Numbered from the stretch's first letter, positions 16,490 to 24,634 are shown. The stretch is 64,000 nt of DNA from Sphingomonas kyeonggiensis (GCF_014204495.1 NZ_JACHLN010000001.1:124001-188000); one strand, 5' to 3'. Numbers and translations: made by a program. Notes: a model not told the origin generated them from the sequence alone.

Positions 16490-17152
16490 ATGAACTGGAA
16501 GCTGTTGTTCCTGGCGCTGCTTGCGCCGCTTGCGGCCTGCGACTGGGACCAGCAGCCAGCCCAGCCGCCCCATCGCCCCCCGCCCCCGGTGACCCGCCCG
16601 ATCGATCGCGGCCCCGACTGGCTTGCCGCCGTGCCCTATTGCGAGGGCGCACTGCGCCGCGGCCAGTGGCTGGTCTGCGACAACAAGGGCCTGAACTGGC
16701 TGCACCGCACGCTCGCCGACCAATGGGCCGAAGATCGCCAGGGCGCGACCCGACAGCAGCTCTGGGTCCAGCGCCAGCAGCTTCAGGCGCTGGCAAGCGA
16801 GCGCGACGCCTGCGAGACGGCGGAATGCGTGGCCACCGCCTATCGCCGCTATCTGCGCAAGCCCGATCGCTGGACACCCGCGCCCGGCGGCTGGAGCCCG
16901 CCGCCCCGGCCGCGCCCCCGCCCGGTCCATCACCGCCCGCCGGCCCCGAAGTACAACTGGCGCGACAATGGCGCGACCTGCGCGTCGAAGATCGGCTGGC
17001 AGAAGGCGGCGCTGCTCGCGCGGCAATGCGCGGTGGTCAATCCCGACGGCCAGTGCGGCCCCCAGCGTTCGTGCGGCGCGCTCAAGACGATGATCCTCGA
17101 CGGCTGCTGGGACATGGGCGACCGCAAGCCGGGCTTCTGCGGGCGGGTCTAG
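16490..17152 (+). CDS. Proline-rich lipoprotein with LprI-like (DUF1311-like) region
   Basis: 220 residues; GGGGAAG lies 4 nt before the ATG. The signal peptide ends in the lipobox LAPLAAC, so Cys17 would be lipidated. A Pro-rich linker (23-38) leads to a region with Cys spacing and Gln/Arg-rich helices like lysozyme-inhibitor LprI domains (PYCEGALRRGQWLVCDNKGL; ERDACETAECVATAYRRYL). A second Pro/Arg-rich stretch (about 123-155) precedes a C-terminal Cys-rich part (CASKIGW, CAVVNPDGQC, CGALK, CWDMG, CGRV). Probably an envelope protein. The LprI link is a pattern judgement, not a database match. Confidence 0.7.
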   Translation: MNWKLLFLALLAPLAACDWDQQPAQPPHRPPPPVTRPIDRGPDWLAAVPYCEGALRRGQWLVCDNKGLNWLHRTLADQWAEDRQGATRQQLWVQRQQLQALASERDACETAECVATAYRRYLRKPDRWTPAPGGWSPPPRPRPRPVHHRPPAPKYNWRDNGATCASKIGWQKAALLARQCAVVNPDGQCGPQRSCGALKTMILDGCWDMGDRKPGFCGRV

Positions 17153-17181
17153 GCGCTGCCTACAGCGCCGCGGCACCGGCT

Positions 17182-17368
17182 CGCGAAAGTACACAAAGTA
17201 CAGGCCAAGAACGGGTTTCCGCGCCCGGAATTTTGACCTTCTGGGCGGAAACGCACCGCATCTCGCAACATGCTTGCGCGCGCGTGATCCTATCTTTCCT
17301 ACAGGGTCAAAGAGCAGGCGGCGGCAGGCCGGCCGCGGGAGCCCAGCAGGCGAAATCCTACATTGCAA
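17182..17368 (-). repeat. Dispersed conserved element, copy 2 (187 bp, inverted)
   Basis: Read on the minus strand it matches the element at 8495-8660 from TTGCAATG to GTGTACTT-TCGCG, with one 21-bp insertion after GCGGCCGG. Conserved blocks include CCTGTAGGAAAGATAGGATC, TTGCGAGATGCGG and GGCCTGTACTTTGTGTACTT. Like copy 1, it sits between convergent genes (the lipoprotein gene and the HxlR gene). Confidence 0.7.
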
Positions 17369-17421
17369 GGCACAGGAGTGATGCCCCCTAGCTGCTCCCC
17401 GGCGTGCCTGACCGCCAGCCC

Positions 17422-18117
17422 CTAATCATTCTCGAACCGCGGCAAGCCGAACAGATCGACGAAGCGCTGGCCCGCGGCGAGGTCGCCGGTGACCGCCACC
17501 CGCCCCTCGCGGATCGACTCGGTGAGCGGCAGCGGGCCGTAGAAGGTCGCGGCGAGCAGGGTCGGCACGCCTTCGAAGATCACCTCCGCCCCGGCCGGAT
17601 CGCGCCGCTCGATCGCCAGCCCGCCCTCGACGATCGCCGCGCGGAACGGCTCGCCGCCGACCCGGAAGCCGAGGTCGATCGACAGGCCCCGCGCCGGCTC
17701 GCGCGCGATCATCGTCTTGAGCGACAGCATGAAGGCGCCGTTGCTGAGCGGCAGCGTGACGTCATGCGCGGGCGAACCCGCCGCCCAGCGGCTCAATGCG
17801 AAGATCGGTTCCTCGAGCTGGGCGCCCCATTTGGTCAGTTCATAGACCTGGGCGTTGACCGGCGAAGGCAACTGCCTGCGACGGATGATCCCGCCCTTCT
17901 CCAGCCCCTCGAGCCGCTGGGTGAGGATATTGGCGCTCAGCCCCTCCAGCGCGCCGCGGATCTCGCCGAAACGACGCGGCCCGAGCAGCAATTCGCGAAC
18001 GATCAGCAGCGACCAGCGTTCTCCGATCAGATCCATGGCGAGCGCCGTCCCGCACGCGTCCTGATACCAGCGGCGCGCCTTGGTGAAGTCGTTGCTAGTT
18101 ACTTTTTGTGACTCCAT
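17422..18117 (-). CDS. HxlR-family transcriptional regulator
   Basis: 231 residues. An N-terminal winged helix (about 20-110; ALAMDLIGERWSLLIVRELL, then RRFGEIRGALEGLSANILTQRL) is the HxlR signature. The C-terminal part (about 125-225) resembles an SCP2-like ligand-binding fold, a known architecture in longer HxlR proteins. It is divergent from the eight-gene DUF899/VOC/GST operon, with 78 bp between, and is the natural candidate for its regulator. Many HxlR regulators respond to reactive electrophiles or oxidants; the inducer here is unknown. Confidence 0.9.
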   Translation of the reverse strand: MESQKVTSNDFTKARRWYQDACGTALAMDLIGERWSLLIVRELLLGPRRFGEIRGALEGLSANILTQRLEGLEKGGIIRRRQLPSPVNAQVYELTKWGAQLEEPIFALSRWAAGSPAHDVTLPLSNGAFMLSLKTMIAREPARGLSIDLGFRVGGEPFRAAIVEGGLAIERRDPAGAEVIFEGVPTLLAATFYGPLPLTESIREGRVAVTGDLAAGQRFVDLFGLPRFEND

Positions 18118-18134
18118 GGTTGCTTTTAATAACC
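18118..18134. promoter_or_regulatory. Candidate HxlR operator
   Basis: GGTT-GCTTTTAAT-AACC is a 17-bp dyad immediately upstream of the HxlR start codon in the divergent intergenic region. A related AT-rich GTTAC-TTTTTG-TGAC lies just inside the gene (about 18098-18113). The arms and spacing resemble HxlR sites, but this is inferred from position. Confidence 0.35.
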
Positions 18135-18195
18135 GAAGAGCGCATCAGGATCAAGAAAGCGATTCGCGAAGCCCCCAAAGCGGAGGTTTATTCCG

Positions 18196-18888
18196 ATGAC
18201 ACTGGTTCCCGCCGCAGAACTGGCCGCCCGCGAGACCGCGCGCTGGCCGAATGAGAGCCCGGAATACCGGCAGGCACGCACCGCGCTGCTCGCCGAGGAG
18301 ATCGAGCTGCGCCGCCATATCGAGGCCGTCGCCGAGCAGCGCCGCGCCCTGCCCGCCGGCCCCGAAGTGACCCGCGACTATGTCTTCGAGGGCGAGGATG
18401 GCCCGGTCCGCCTGGCCGAGCTGTTCGGCACGCACGACACCCTGGTGATCTACACCTGGATGTTCGGCCCGCAGCGCGAACGCCCCTGCCCGATGTGCAC
18501 TTCCCTGCTCTCGGCCTGGGACGGCGAGACGCCCGACATCGAGCAGCGCGTCGCCTTCGCGGTGACCGCGCGCTCGCCGATCGACAAGCTCACCGCATTC
18601 AAGGCCGAACGCGGCTGGCAGCATCTGCCGCTCTATGCCGACACCGACCAGGCGTTCAGCCGCGACTATAACGCGATCGCCCCGGACGGCAGCGACATCC
18701 CGCAGCTGCTGGTCTTCACCCGCCGCGACGGCACCATCCGGTTCTTCTGGGCCGGCGAGATGGGCGCCGAAAGCATGGACCCCGGCCAGGACCCGCGCGG
18801 CGCGCCCGACCTGATGCCGCTCTGGACGATACTCGACTGCACGCCGGAGGGCCGCGCGCCCGACTGGTATCCCTCGCTCAACTACTAA
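18196..18888 (+). CDS. DUF899 thioredoxin-like protein
   Basis: 230 residues, first gene of the operon facing HxlR. DUF899 proteins have a thioredoxin-like fold; the motif RPCPMCTSLL (C98, C101) lies at the expected redox position, and YVFEGEDGPVRLAELFG is typical. Homologues are often encoded beside VOC, DUF1428 and GST genes under HxlR or ArsR-type regulators. The biochemical role is not established; a thiol-based detoxifying or reducing function is inferred from the CxxC motif and neighbours. Confidence 0.88.
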   Translation: MTLVPAAELAARETARWPNESPEYRQARTALLAEEIELRRHIEAVAEQRRALPAGPEVTRDYVFEGEDGPVRLAELFGTHDTLVIYTWMFGPQRERPCPMCTSLLSAWDGETPDIEQRVAFAVTARSPIDKLTAFKAERGWQHLPLYADTDQAFSRDYNAIAPDGSDIPQLLVFTRRDGTIRFFWAGEMGAESMDPGQDPRGAPDLMPLWTILDCTPEGRAPDWYPSLNY

Positions 18889-18911
18889 CAAGAACCACCA
18901 GGAGAGAAGCA

Positions 18912-19352
18912 ATGCCCCAGATGATCTTCGTCAACCTGCCCGTCAGCGACGTGGCCAAGTCGACCGCCTTCTACGAAGCGATCGGCTGCACCAAGGATGC
19001 GCGCTTCAGCAACGAGCAGGCATCGGCCATGCAGCTGAGCGACACGATCATATTCATGATCCTGAACCGCGACTTCTTCCAGACCTTCACCCCCAAGCCG
19101 ATCGCCGATGCGCATGCGGTGACCGAGGCGCTGATCTGCATCTCGCGCGACAGCCGCGAGGCGGTGGACGCGATCGTCGAGGCAGCGGGCAAGGCCGGCG
19201 GCAGGGCCGATATCCGCGAGAAGCAGGACATGGGCTTCATGTACGGCCGCAGCTTCGAGGATCCGGACGGCCATATCTTCGAGCCGATGTTCATGGACAT
19301 GGAAGCGGCGATGGCCGCCTTCCCCGAAGGCCCCGCGCATGAGCCGGCCTGA
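18912..19352 (+). CDS. VOC-family (glyoxalase/extradiol dioxygenase-like) protein
   Basis: 146 residues, GGAGAGAAGC ribosome site before the ATG. Shows the paired beta-alpha-beta-beta-beta modules of the vicinal oxygen chelate fold (MIFVNLPVSDVAKSTAFYEAIG; FEDPDGHIFEPMFMD at the C-terminus). The group is close to the 'glyoxalase/bleomycin resistance' proteins with unknown substrate. The next gene starts inside it (ATG at 19339), so the two are translationally coupled. Confidence 0.85.
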   Translation: MPQMIFVNLPVSDVAKSTAFYEAIGCTKDARFSNEQASAMQLSDTIIFMILNRDFFQTFTPKPIADAHAVTEALICISRDSREAVDAIVEAAGKAGGRADIREKQDMGFMYGRSFEDPDGHIFEPMFMDMEAAMAAFPEGPAHEPA

Positions 19353-19736
19353 ACCCGTGCAGCGCGAGCGCATCCTGGGCTGGGGGCTGAGCGGGCTGGT
19401 CCTGCTTTTCCTGGCGATGGATGCCGGCGGCAAGCTGATCGCCCCGGCGCAGATGATCGCCTACAGCCCGCCGATCGGCATTCCCGCCGAGCCGGGGCTC
19501 TACCAGCAGCTGGGCGTGATCCTGGCGGTATGCGCCCTGCTCTATGCGGTGCCGCGCACCGCGGTGCTCGGCGCGATCCTGCTCACCGCTATCTGGGCGG
19601 CGCAGTCGCGCTGCACTGGCGGGTGGGCAGCCCGTTGTTCAGCCACACCCTGTTCGGCGTGTATCTGGGCGTGATCGCCTGGGGCGGGCTGTGGCTCCGC
19701 GATCCAAGGGTACGCGCGCTGATCCCGATCGCCTGA
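19339..19736 (+). pseudogene. DoxX-like membrane protein, frameshifted
   Basis: The frame from 19339 gives four hydrophobic segments of a DoxX-like protein (ERILGWGLSGLVLLFLAMD, LGVILAVCALLYAVP), then breaks at about 19589: after LGAILLTA it reads into IWAAQSRC and stops at 19674. The adjacent frame carries the missing end (YLGGAVALHWRVGSPLFSHT, then LFGVYLGVIAWGGLWLRDP) to the stop at 19736. Restoring one base near 19589-19590 joins both into an intact protein of about 132 residues. Either a recent one-base deletion or a sequencing/assembly error. The gene overlaps the VOC gene by 14 nt. Confidence 0.85.
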
Positions 19737-19764
19737 GAATATCAGAGTCCAGAGGAGAGGACCG

Positions 19765-20244
19765 ATGGCAGACAAGATCACCACTGTCTTGTGGTTCGAC
19801 CATGTGGCCGAGGAGGCCGCCAATTTCTACACCTCGCTGCTGCCCGACAGCCATGTCGGCAAGGTCTATCGCGCTCCCGGCGACAATCCGAGCACCGAGG
19901 AAGGCGCGGCGCTGGTCGTCGAATTCACCCTGGCCGGGCGCGCCTATGCCGGGCTCAACGGCGGGCCCAATTTCAAGCCGAACGAGAGCGTGTCCTTCCA
20001 GATTCTGACCGAGGACCAGGAAGAAACCGATCGGCTGTGGAATGCGATCGTCGGCAATGGCGGCCAGGAATCGATGTGCGGCTGGTGCAAGGACAAATGG
20101 GGCTTCAACTGGCAGATCACCCCGCGCCGGCTGATCGAGATAAACTTCGGCGATGACCCCGATGCCGCGCGTCGCGGCTTCGAGGCGATGATGACGATGA
20201 AGAAGATCGACATCGCGGCGGTCGAAGCCGCGGCGAAAGGCTGA
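19765..20244 (+). CDS. PhnB-like VOC-family protein
   Basis: 159 residues after GGAGAGGACCG. The sequence (ITTVLWFDHVAEEAANFYTS; FEAMMTMKKIDIAAVEAAAKG at the end) is characteristic of the PhnB/'3-demethylubiquinone-9 methyltransferase-like' branch of VOC proteins, which in spite of the name have no proven methyltransferase activity. Third intact or broken member of the operon, 28 nt after the DoxX-like pseudogene and 11 nt before a GST gene. Confidence 0.88.
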   Translation: MADKITTVLWFDHVAEEAANFYTSLLPDSHVGKVYRAPGDNPSTEEGAALVVEFTLAGRAYAGLNGGPNFKPNESVSFQILTEDQEETDRLWNAIVGNGGQESMCGWCKDKWGFNWQITPRRLIEINFGDDPDAARRGFEAMMTMKKIDIAAVEAAAKG

Positions 20245-20255
20245 GGAGAGATGCC

Positions 20256-20909
20256 ATGGCTATCGAGATCACCGGCTTCAACTGGGTGCCCGACTTCGCC
20301 CGCGGCTATGTCCGCGACCTCAGGCCACGCTGGGCCTGCGAGGAGATCGGCCTCCCCTATTCCACGCGGCTGATCAGCCCGATCCCGCCCAAGCCGGCCA
20401 CCTATTTCGAGGAGCAGCCCTGGGGCCAGGTGCCCGTGCTCCACGACGGCGGCATCCAGCTGTTCGAAAGCGGTGCGATCCTGCTCCACCTCGCCGAGAA
20501 GGACACAAGGCTGTTGTCGCGCGACCCGCAGCAGCGGGCGACGACGCTCGCCTGGCTGTTCGCTTCGCTCAACAGCGTCGAGCCCGGGCTGTTCGAGCTG
20601 GGCAACGTCACCCTGTTCTCGAAGGACGAGGAATGGGCGAAGCTGCGCCGGCCGAGCCTGATGGAGGATATCGGCAAAAGGTTTGACCGGCTCGCCGATG
20701 CGCTCGGCGATCGGGACTGGCTGACCGGCGAATTCAGCGTCGCCGACATCGCGATGGTGACGGTGCTGCGCAACGCCGACAACAGCCCGCTGATCACCGA
20801 TCGGCCGACGCTTGCCGCCTATGTCGCGCGCGGCATGGCGCGGCCCGCCTTCCAGCGCGCGATGGACGCGCAGCTGGCCGATTTCCAGCCCGCGCCGGTC
20901 GCGGCCTGA
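20256..20909 (+). CDS. Glutathione S-transferase family protein (1)
   Basis: 217 residues. N-terminal thioredoxin-like domain with RPRWACEEIGLPY, the cis-Pro motif WGQVPVL (about 54-60) and the glutathione-contact motif FESGAILLHLAE (about 70-81); C-terminal helical domain with WLTGEFSVADIAMVTVL, the N-capping box of GSTs. Probably conjugates or reduces electrophiles with glutathione. The operon holds a second GST (22069-22710) of similar length. Confidence 0.9.
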   Translation: MAIEITGFNWVPDFARGYVRDLRPRWACEEIGLPYSTRLISPIPPKPATYFEEQPWGQVPVLHDGGIQLFESGAILLHLAEKDTRLLSRDPQQRATTLAWLFASLNSVEPGLFELGNVTLFSKDEEWAKLRRPSLMEDIGKRFDRLADALGDRDWLTGEFSVADIAMVTVLRNADNSPLITDRPTLAAYVARGMARPAFQRAMDAQLADFQPAPVAA

Positions 20910-20933
20910 CATAACGACAAGAGGAGAGAGACG

Positions 20934-21290
20934 ATGACCTATATCGACGGTTTCGTGGCACCCGCGCGCGATCGCGAGGCCTATCGCGAGATGGCGGCCA
21001 AGGCTGCGCCGGTGTTCCTCGAACATGGCGCGCTGCAGGTGGTGGAGAGCTGGGGCCATGACGTGCCGCGCGGCAAGACCACCGATTTCTACATGGCGGT
21101 GAAGGCCGAGGACGGCGAGACGCCGGTCTTCTCCTGGATCGTCTGGCCCGACAAGGCGACGCGCGATTCCGGCTGGGAGAAGGTGATGGCCGACGAACGG
21201 ATGAAGCCGCCGGCCGAGATGCCCTTTGACGGCAAGCGCATGTTCTGGGGCGGGTTCGAGACGATCGTGGACACGGGAGAAGCCAAGTGA
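20934..21290 (+). CDS. DUF1428 protein
   Basis: 118 residues. Begins MTYIDGFVAPARDREAYREM and ends MFWGGFETIVDTGEAK, both characteristic of DUF1428, a dimeric alpha-beta-barrel (ferredoxin-like) family of unknown function common in VOC/GST operons. AAGAGGAGAG precedes the start. Its stop overlaps the GTG start of the next gene (GTGA). Confidence 0.88.
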   Translation: MTYIDGFVAPARDREAYREMAAKAAPVFLEHGALQVVESWGHDVPRGKTTDFYMAVKAEDGETPVFSWIVWPDKATRDSGWEKVMADERMKPPAEMPFDGKRMFWGGFETIVDTGEAK

Positions 21291-22072
21291 ACGCGCACGG
21301 AAGCTTCATCTGGTACGAGCTGCTGACCGGCGACGCGGGCAGGGCCAAGGCCTTTTACGACTCGGTCTGCGGCTGGAACATCGATGCCGAGCCGGCGCCG
21401 GGCGGCATGGACTATCGCATGATCAATGCGGAGGGCGGCCAGGCGGGCGGCGTCATGCAGCTGAATGCCGACATGGTCGCCGGCGGCGCGAAGCCCACCT
21501 GGCTCGGCTATCTCGGCGTCGATGACGTCGATGCCTCGGTCGCCGCGGTGGTTGCCGAAGGCGGGCAGGTCCATCTTCCCGCCTTCGACATTCCCGGTGT
21601 CGGCCGGCTGGCGATGGTCACCGATCCGCAGGGCGTGCCCTTCTATGTGATGCGCGGCGCGGTGGACGCGACCAGCACCGCCTATCAGCGGATGGGCTTC
21701 GGCCATGTCAGCTGGAACGAGCTGCTGGCGCCGGACGATGCGGCGGCGCTCGCTTTCTACGCCAAGCTGTTCAACATCGAGAAGGTCGGCGGCATGCCGA
21801 TGGGCGAGATGGGCGAATACAGCTTCATCGCCAATGGCGATAGCAAGGGCGAGGCCGTCGGCGCGGTGATGAAGGCGCCGCCGGGCGCGCCGACCGGCTG
21901 GGGCTTCTATTTCCGCGTGCCCGACATCACCGCGGCGCAGGCGAAGGTCGAGGCCGGCGGCGGCACCGTCGTGCAGGGGCCGATGGAGGTTCCCGGCGGC
22001 GAATGGGTGATCAACATCGTCGATCCCGAGGGGGTTACCTGCGGCCTGGTCTCGCCGGGCAAGAGCGGATGA
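21287..22072 (+). CDS. Two-domain VOC-family protein
   Basis: 261 residues from a GTG start overlapping the previous stop. Two VOC modules: about 1-118 (SFIWYELLTGDAGRAKAFYD, ending VPFYVMRGA) and about 128-260 (VSWNELLAPDDAAALAFYAK, ending DPEGVTCGLVSPG). This form resembles the antibiotic-sequestering or hydroxylase-type 'CFP32-like' proteins. The substrate is unknown. Translationally coupled to the following GST gene by an ATGA overlap. Confidence 0.88.
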   Translation: MNAHGSFIWYELLTGDAGRAKAFYDSVCGWNIDAEPAPGGMDYRMINAEGGQAGGVMQLNADMVAGGAKPTWLGYLGVDDVDASVAAVVAEGGQVHLPAFDIPGVGRLAMVTDPQGVPFYVMRGAVDATSTAYQRMGFGHVSWNELLAPDDAAALAFYAKLFNIEKVGGMPMGEMGEYSFIANGDSKGEAVGAVMKAPPGAPTGWGFYFRVPDITAAQAKVEAGGGTVVQGPMEVPGGEWVINIVDPEGVTCGLVSPGKSG

Positions 22073-22710
22073 CGATCACCATCACCGCCTTCGATCGCTC
22101 CCCCGATGGCGGCAAGGGGCTGGCACGCGACACGCGGGTGCGCTGGGCGCTCGAGGAAGTCGGCCAGCCCTATGATGTGCGGCTGGTCGGCTTCCCGGAG
22201 CTGAAGCAGCCGGCGCATCTGGCCCTCCACCCGTTCGGCCAGATCCCGACCTATGAGGAAGGCGATCTCGCGCTGTTCGAGACCGGGGCGATCGTCTTCC
22301 ACCTGGCGGAGCGATTTGCGGGACTGCTCCCGGCGGATGCCGATGCGCGGGCACGGGCGATCAGCTGGATGTTCGCGGCGGTGAATACGATGGAGCCGCC
22401 GATCCTCGACCTGACCACCGCGAGGATCTTCGAAGGCGACAAGCCCTGGGCCGCCGAACGGTTGCCGCTGGTGCAGGCGCGCATCCGCCCGCGCCTCGAC
22501 CAGCTGGCCGCGCGGCTGGGCAAAGCCGAATGGCTCGACGGCGATTTCAGCGCGGGCGACCTGATGATGGTCTCGGTACTGCTCCGCCTGCGTCCCTCGG
22601 GCATGCTCGACGACTATCCGACGCTCGCGGCCTATGTCGCCCGCGGCGAGGCCCGCCCGGCCTACCAGCGCGCCTTTGCCGACCAGCTGGCGGTGAACAC
22701 GCGGGCCTAG
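22069..22710 (+). CDS. Glutathione S-transferase family protein (2)
   Basis: 213 residues from the ATG at 22069, inside the ATGA that ends the previous gene; a longer frame from 22003 is ruled out by that overlap. Contains RVRWALEEVGQPYDV, FGQIPTYEEGDLALFETGAI and WLDGDFSAGDLMMVSVL, the thioredoxin-fold and helical-domain signatures of GSTs. Last gene of the HxlR-linked operon; the convergent J-domain gene ends 4 nt downstream. Confidence 0.9.
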   Translation: MTITITAFDRSPDGGKGLARDTRVRWALEEVGQPYDVRLVGFPELKQPAHLALHPFGQIPTYEEGDLALFETGAIVFHLAERFAGLLPADADARARAISWMFAAVNTMEPPILDLTTARIFEGDKPWAAERLPLVQARIRPRLDQLAARLGKAEWLDGDFSAGDLMMVSVLLRLRPSGMLDDYPTLAAYVARGEARPAYQRAFADQLAVNTRA

Positions 22711-22713
22711 GCT

Positions 22714-23328
22714 CTAGGCAAACGCCGGCGCGGTCTTCAAATGCTGGTACGCCTCGATCACGCGCTGGAGCCGCCCCTCATGGCTGCGGTCGCCGCCGTT
22801 GCGATCGGGGTGGAACTTGCGGACCAGCTCCGAATAGCGCTTGCGCAGCATCGTGCGGTCGGCGTCGATCTCAAGGTCGAGGACCTTGAGCGATTCCCGG
22901 TCCTTGCCCGACAGCGGCTTGCCGTCCTTGCGCTCGGCACGGTCCTTCATACGGTCCTTGAACCGCGCGCTGATCGCGTCGAGCGGGTCGGCGAAATCGG
23001 CCCAGCGCGGCGGGCGGTCGGCGCCGCCGGTGCCGTTGAAGGCACGCGTCTCGCGCTCCCAGCCGGCATAGGGCCGCTGGGCGTCGTGGATCTCGTCCGG
23101 GCTCATGCCCTGGAAGAAATTGTAGCCCGAGTTGAACGCGCGAACATGGTCGAGGCACAGCCAGCGATATTCGCCGGGGCCGTCAAAGGTCGCCCGGCTC
23201 TCGCCGGCAGGCGCGCGGAACTCGCCAGCCTCGTTGCAGCCCGGTTCCGAACACAATCTCCCCTGCGCCTCCACACGACCGTGGAAACGGGCATTCGGCC
23301 GGTCTTTCTTCGGGTGGCTCTCAGCCAC
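22714..23328 (-). CDS. J-domain protein with N-terminal Cys-rich part
   Basis: 204 residues from the GTG at 23328, chosen because GGGAGGTAGC precedes it; the frame runs further but into the divergent BolA gene. The J-domain is at the C-terminus (about 145-200) with HPD at 173-175 (LVRKFHPDRNGG). The N-terminal half has a Cys/His pattern (CSEPGCNEAGEFRAP; WLCLDHVRAFN) that may bind zinc. C-terminal J-domain proteins of this kind are conserved next to bolA in alphaproteobacteria. Expected to act as a DnaK co-chaperone; the client is unknown. Confidence 0.9.
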   Translation of the reverse strand: MAESHPKKDRPNARFHGRVEAQGRLCSEPGCNEAGEFRAPAGESRATFDGPGEYRWLCLDHVRAFNSGYNFFQGMSPDEIHDAQRPYAGWERETRAFNGTGGADRPPRWADFADPLDAISARFKDRMKDRAERKDGKPLSGKDRESLKVLDLEIDADRTMLRKRYSELVRKFHPDRNGGDRSHEGRLQRVIEAYQHLKTAPAFA

Positions 23329-23364
23329 GCTACCTCCCTTGAACAAACCGCCTATATAGGCGCG

Positions 23365-23649
23365 ATGACCGACACTGCCAGCGGCGGACTCGCCGACATC
23401 ATCGCCGCCCGTCTCACCGCCGCGCTCGCCCCGACGCATCTCGAGGTGATCAACGACAGCCACCATCATTCGGGCCATCTCGGCGACGACGGCACCGGTG
23501 AATCGCACTGGACCGTGGTGGTGGAGAGCCCCGCCTTCCAGGGCCAGTCACGCGTCCAGCGCCAGCGCATGGTCAACACCGCGCTCGCCGACCTGCTCCA
23601 GGCGCGCATCCACGCGCTGGCGATGAAGGTGCGCGCGCCGGGCGAATGA
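23365..23649 (+). CDS. bolA: BolA family protein
   Basis: 94 residues from the ATG at 23365, 36 bp from the divergent J-domain gene. Contains the BolA core LEVINDSHHHSGH, then ESHWTVVVESPAFQGQSRVQRQRMVN, and the conserved HALAMKVRAP end. The His residues are the usual iron-sulfur or glutaredoxin-binding ligands. BolA proteins act with monothiol glutaredoxins in iron-sulfur trafficking and stress responses. A longer frame starting at 22741 is antisense to the J-domain gene and is not real. Confidence 0.93.
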   Translation: MTDTASGGLADIIAARLTAALAPTHLEVINDSHHHSGHLGDDGTGESHWTVVVESPAFQGQSRVQRQRMVNTALADLLQARIHALAMKVRAPGE

Positions 23650-23734
23650 GCGCGACCCGAAAGGGTGGGTTTCCAAACTGGGGCTGTCCGCCGAACATGG
23701 CGCAGGCTAGCTATCTGGTGACGAGAGGGCCCAT

Positions 23735-24634
23735 ATGACCGACGAGCTTTTCACCCAGATCATCACTCCCACCACCCACGACCTTGGCGGGTTCAAGGTG
23801 CACCGCACCCTCCCCTCCAAGCCGCGGACGATGGTGGGGCCGTTCATCTTCTTCGACCAGATGGGCCCGGCCGTGCTGAGCGTCGGCACCGGCATCGACG
23901 TGCGCCCGCACCCGCACATCAACCTGGCGACGGTGACCTATCTCTATGCCGGCGCGATCGATCATCGCGATTCGCTCGGCACCTTCGCGACGATCGAGCC
24001 GGGCGCGGTGAACCTGATGACCGCCGGCCACGGCATCGTCCATTCCGAGCGCTCGCCCAGCGCCGAGCGCGCGAAGGGGCCGGAGCTTTCGGGCATCCAG
24101 ACCTGGCTGGCGCTGCCCGAGGACCGGGAGGAGATGGACCCGGCGTTCGAGCATGTCTCGGCCGCCGAGCTGCCGATCGTCGAGGACATGGGCGCGCGCT
24201 GCCGCGTCATCATGGGCGAGCTGTGGGGAGCCAAGGCGCCAACCACCACCTATGCCCAGACCATCTATGCCGATATCGAGCTGGAGGCCGGCGGCGCGGT
24301 GCCGATCGATCCTTCCGCGACCGAGCGCGCGGTGTACCTCGCCTATGGCGATGCCAGCATCGACGGGATCGAGATGGAAGTCTCGACCCTCTACATCCTG
24401 CGCCCGGGCATCACCGCGATCCTGCGCTCCGGCAGTGGTGGGCGCGTGGCGCTGTGCGGCGGCGAGGATTTCGCGACCCCGCGCCATGTGTGGTGGAACT
24501 TCGTCTCGTCGAACCGCGACCGGATCAACCAGGCCAAGGAAGACTGGAAGGCCGGCAACTTCCCCAAGGTGCCGGGCGACGACAAGGAATTCATCCCGAT
24601 CCCCGAAGTGCCCAAGACGGTGAGCTATCCCTAG
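23735..24634 (+). CDS. Pirin family protein
   Basis: 299 residues, cupin fold. Metal-binding residues of the N-terminal cupin are visible: H59 and H61 (VRPHPHINLATVTY), H103 and E105 (AGHGIVHSE). Bacterial pirins are quercetinase-like oxygenases or regulators of metabolism; the role here is not predictable. GAGGGCCCAT precedes the start. A second, unstarted reading frame begins at its stop codon (see 24633-24803). Confidence 0.9.
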   Translation: MTDELFTQIITPTTHDLGGFKVHRTLPSKPRTMVGPFIFFDQMGPAVLSVGTGIDVRPHPHINLATVTYLYAGAIDHRDSLGTFATIEPGAVNLMTAGHGIVHSERSPSAERAKGPELSGIQTWLALPEDREEMDPAFEHVSAAELPIVEDMGARCRVIMGELWGAKAPTTTYAQTIYADIELEAGGAVPIDPSATERAVYLAYGDASIDGIEMEVSTLYILRPGITAILRSGSGGRVALCGGEDFATPRHVWWNFVSSNRDRINQAKEDWKAGNFPKVPGDDKEFIPIPEVPKTVSYP

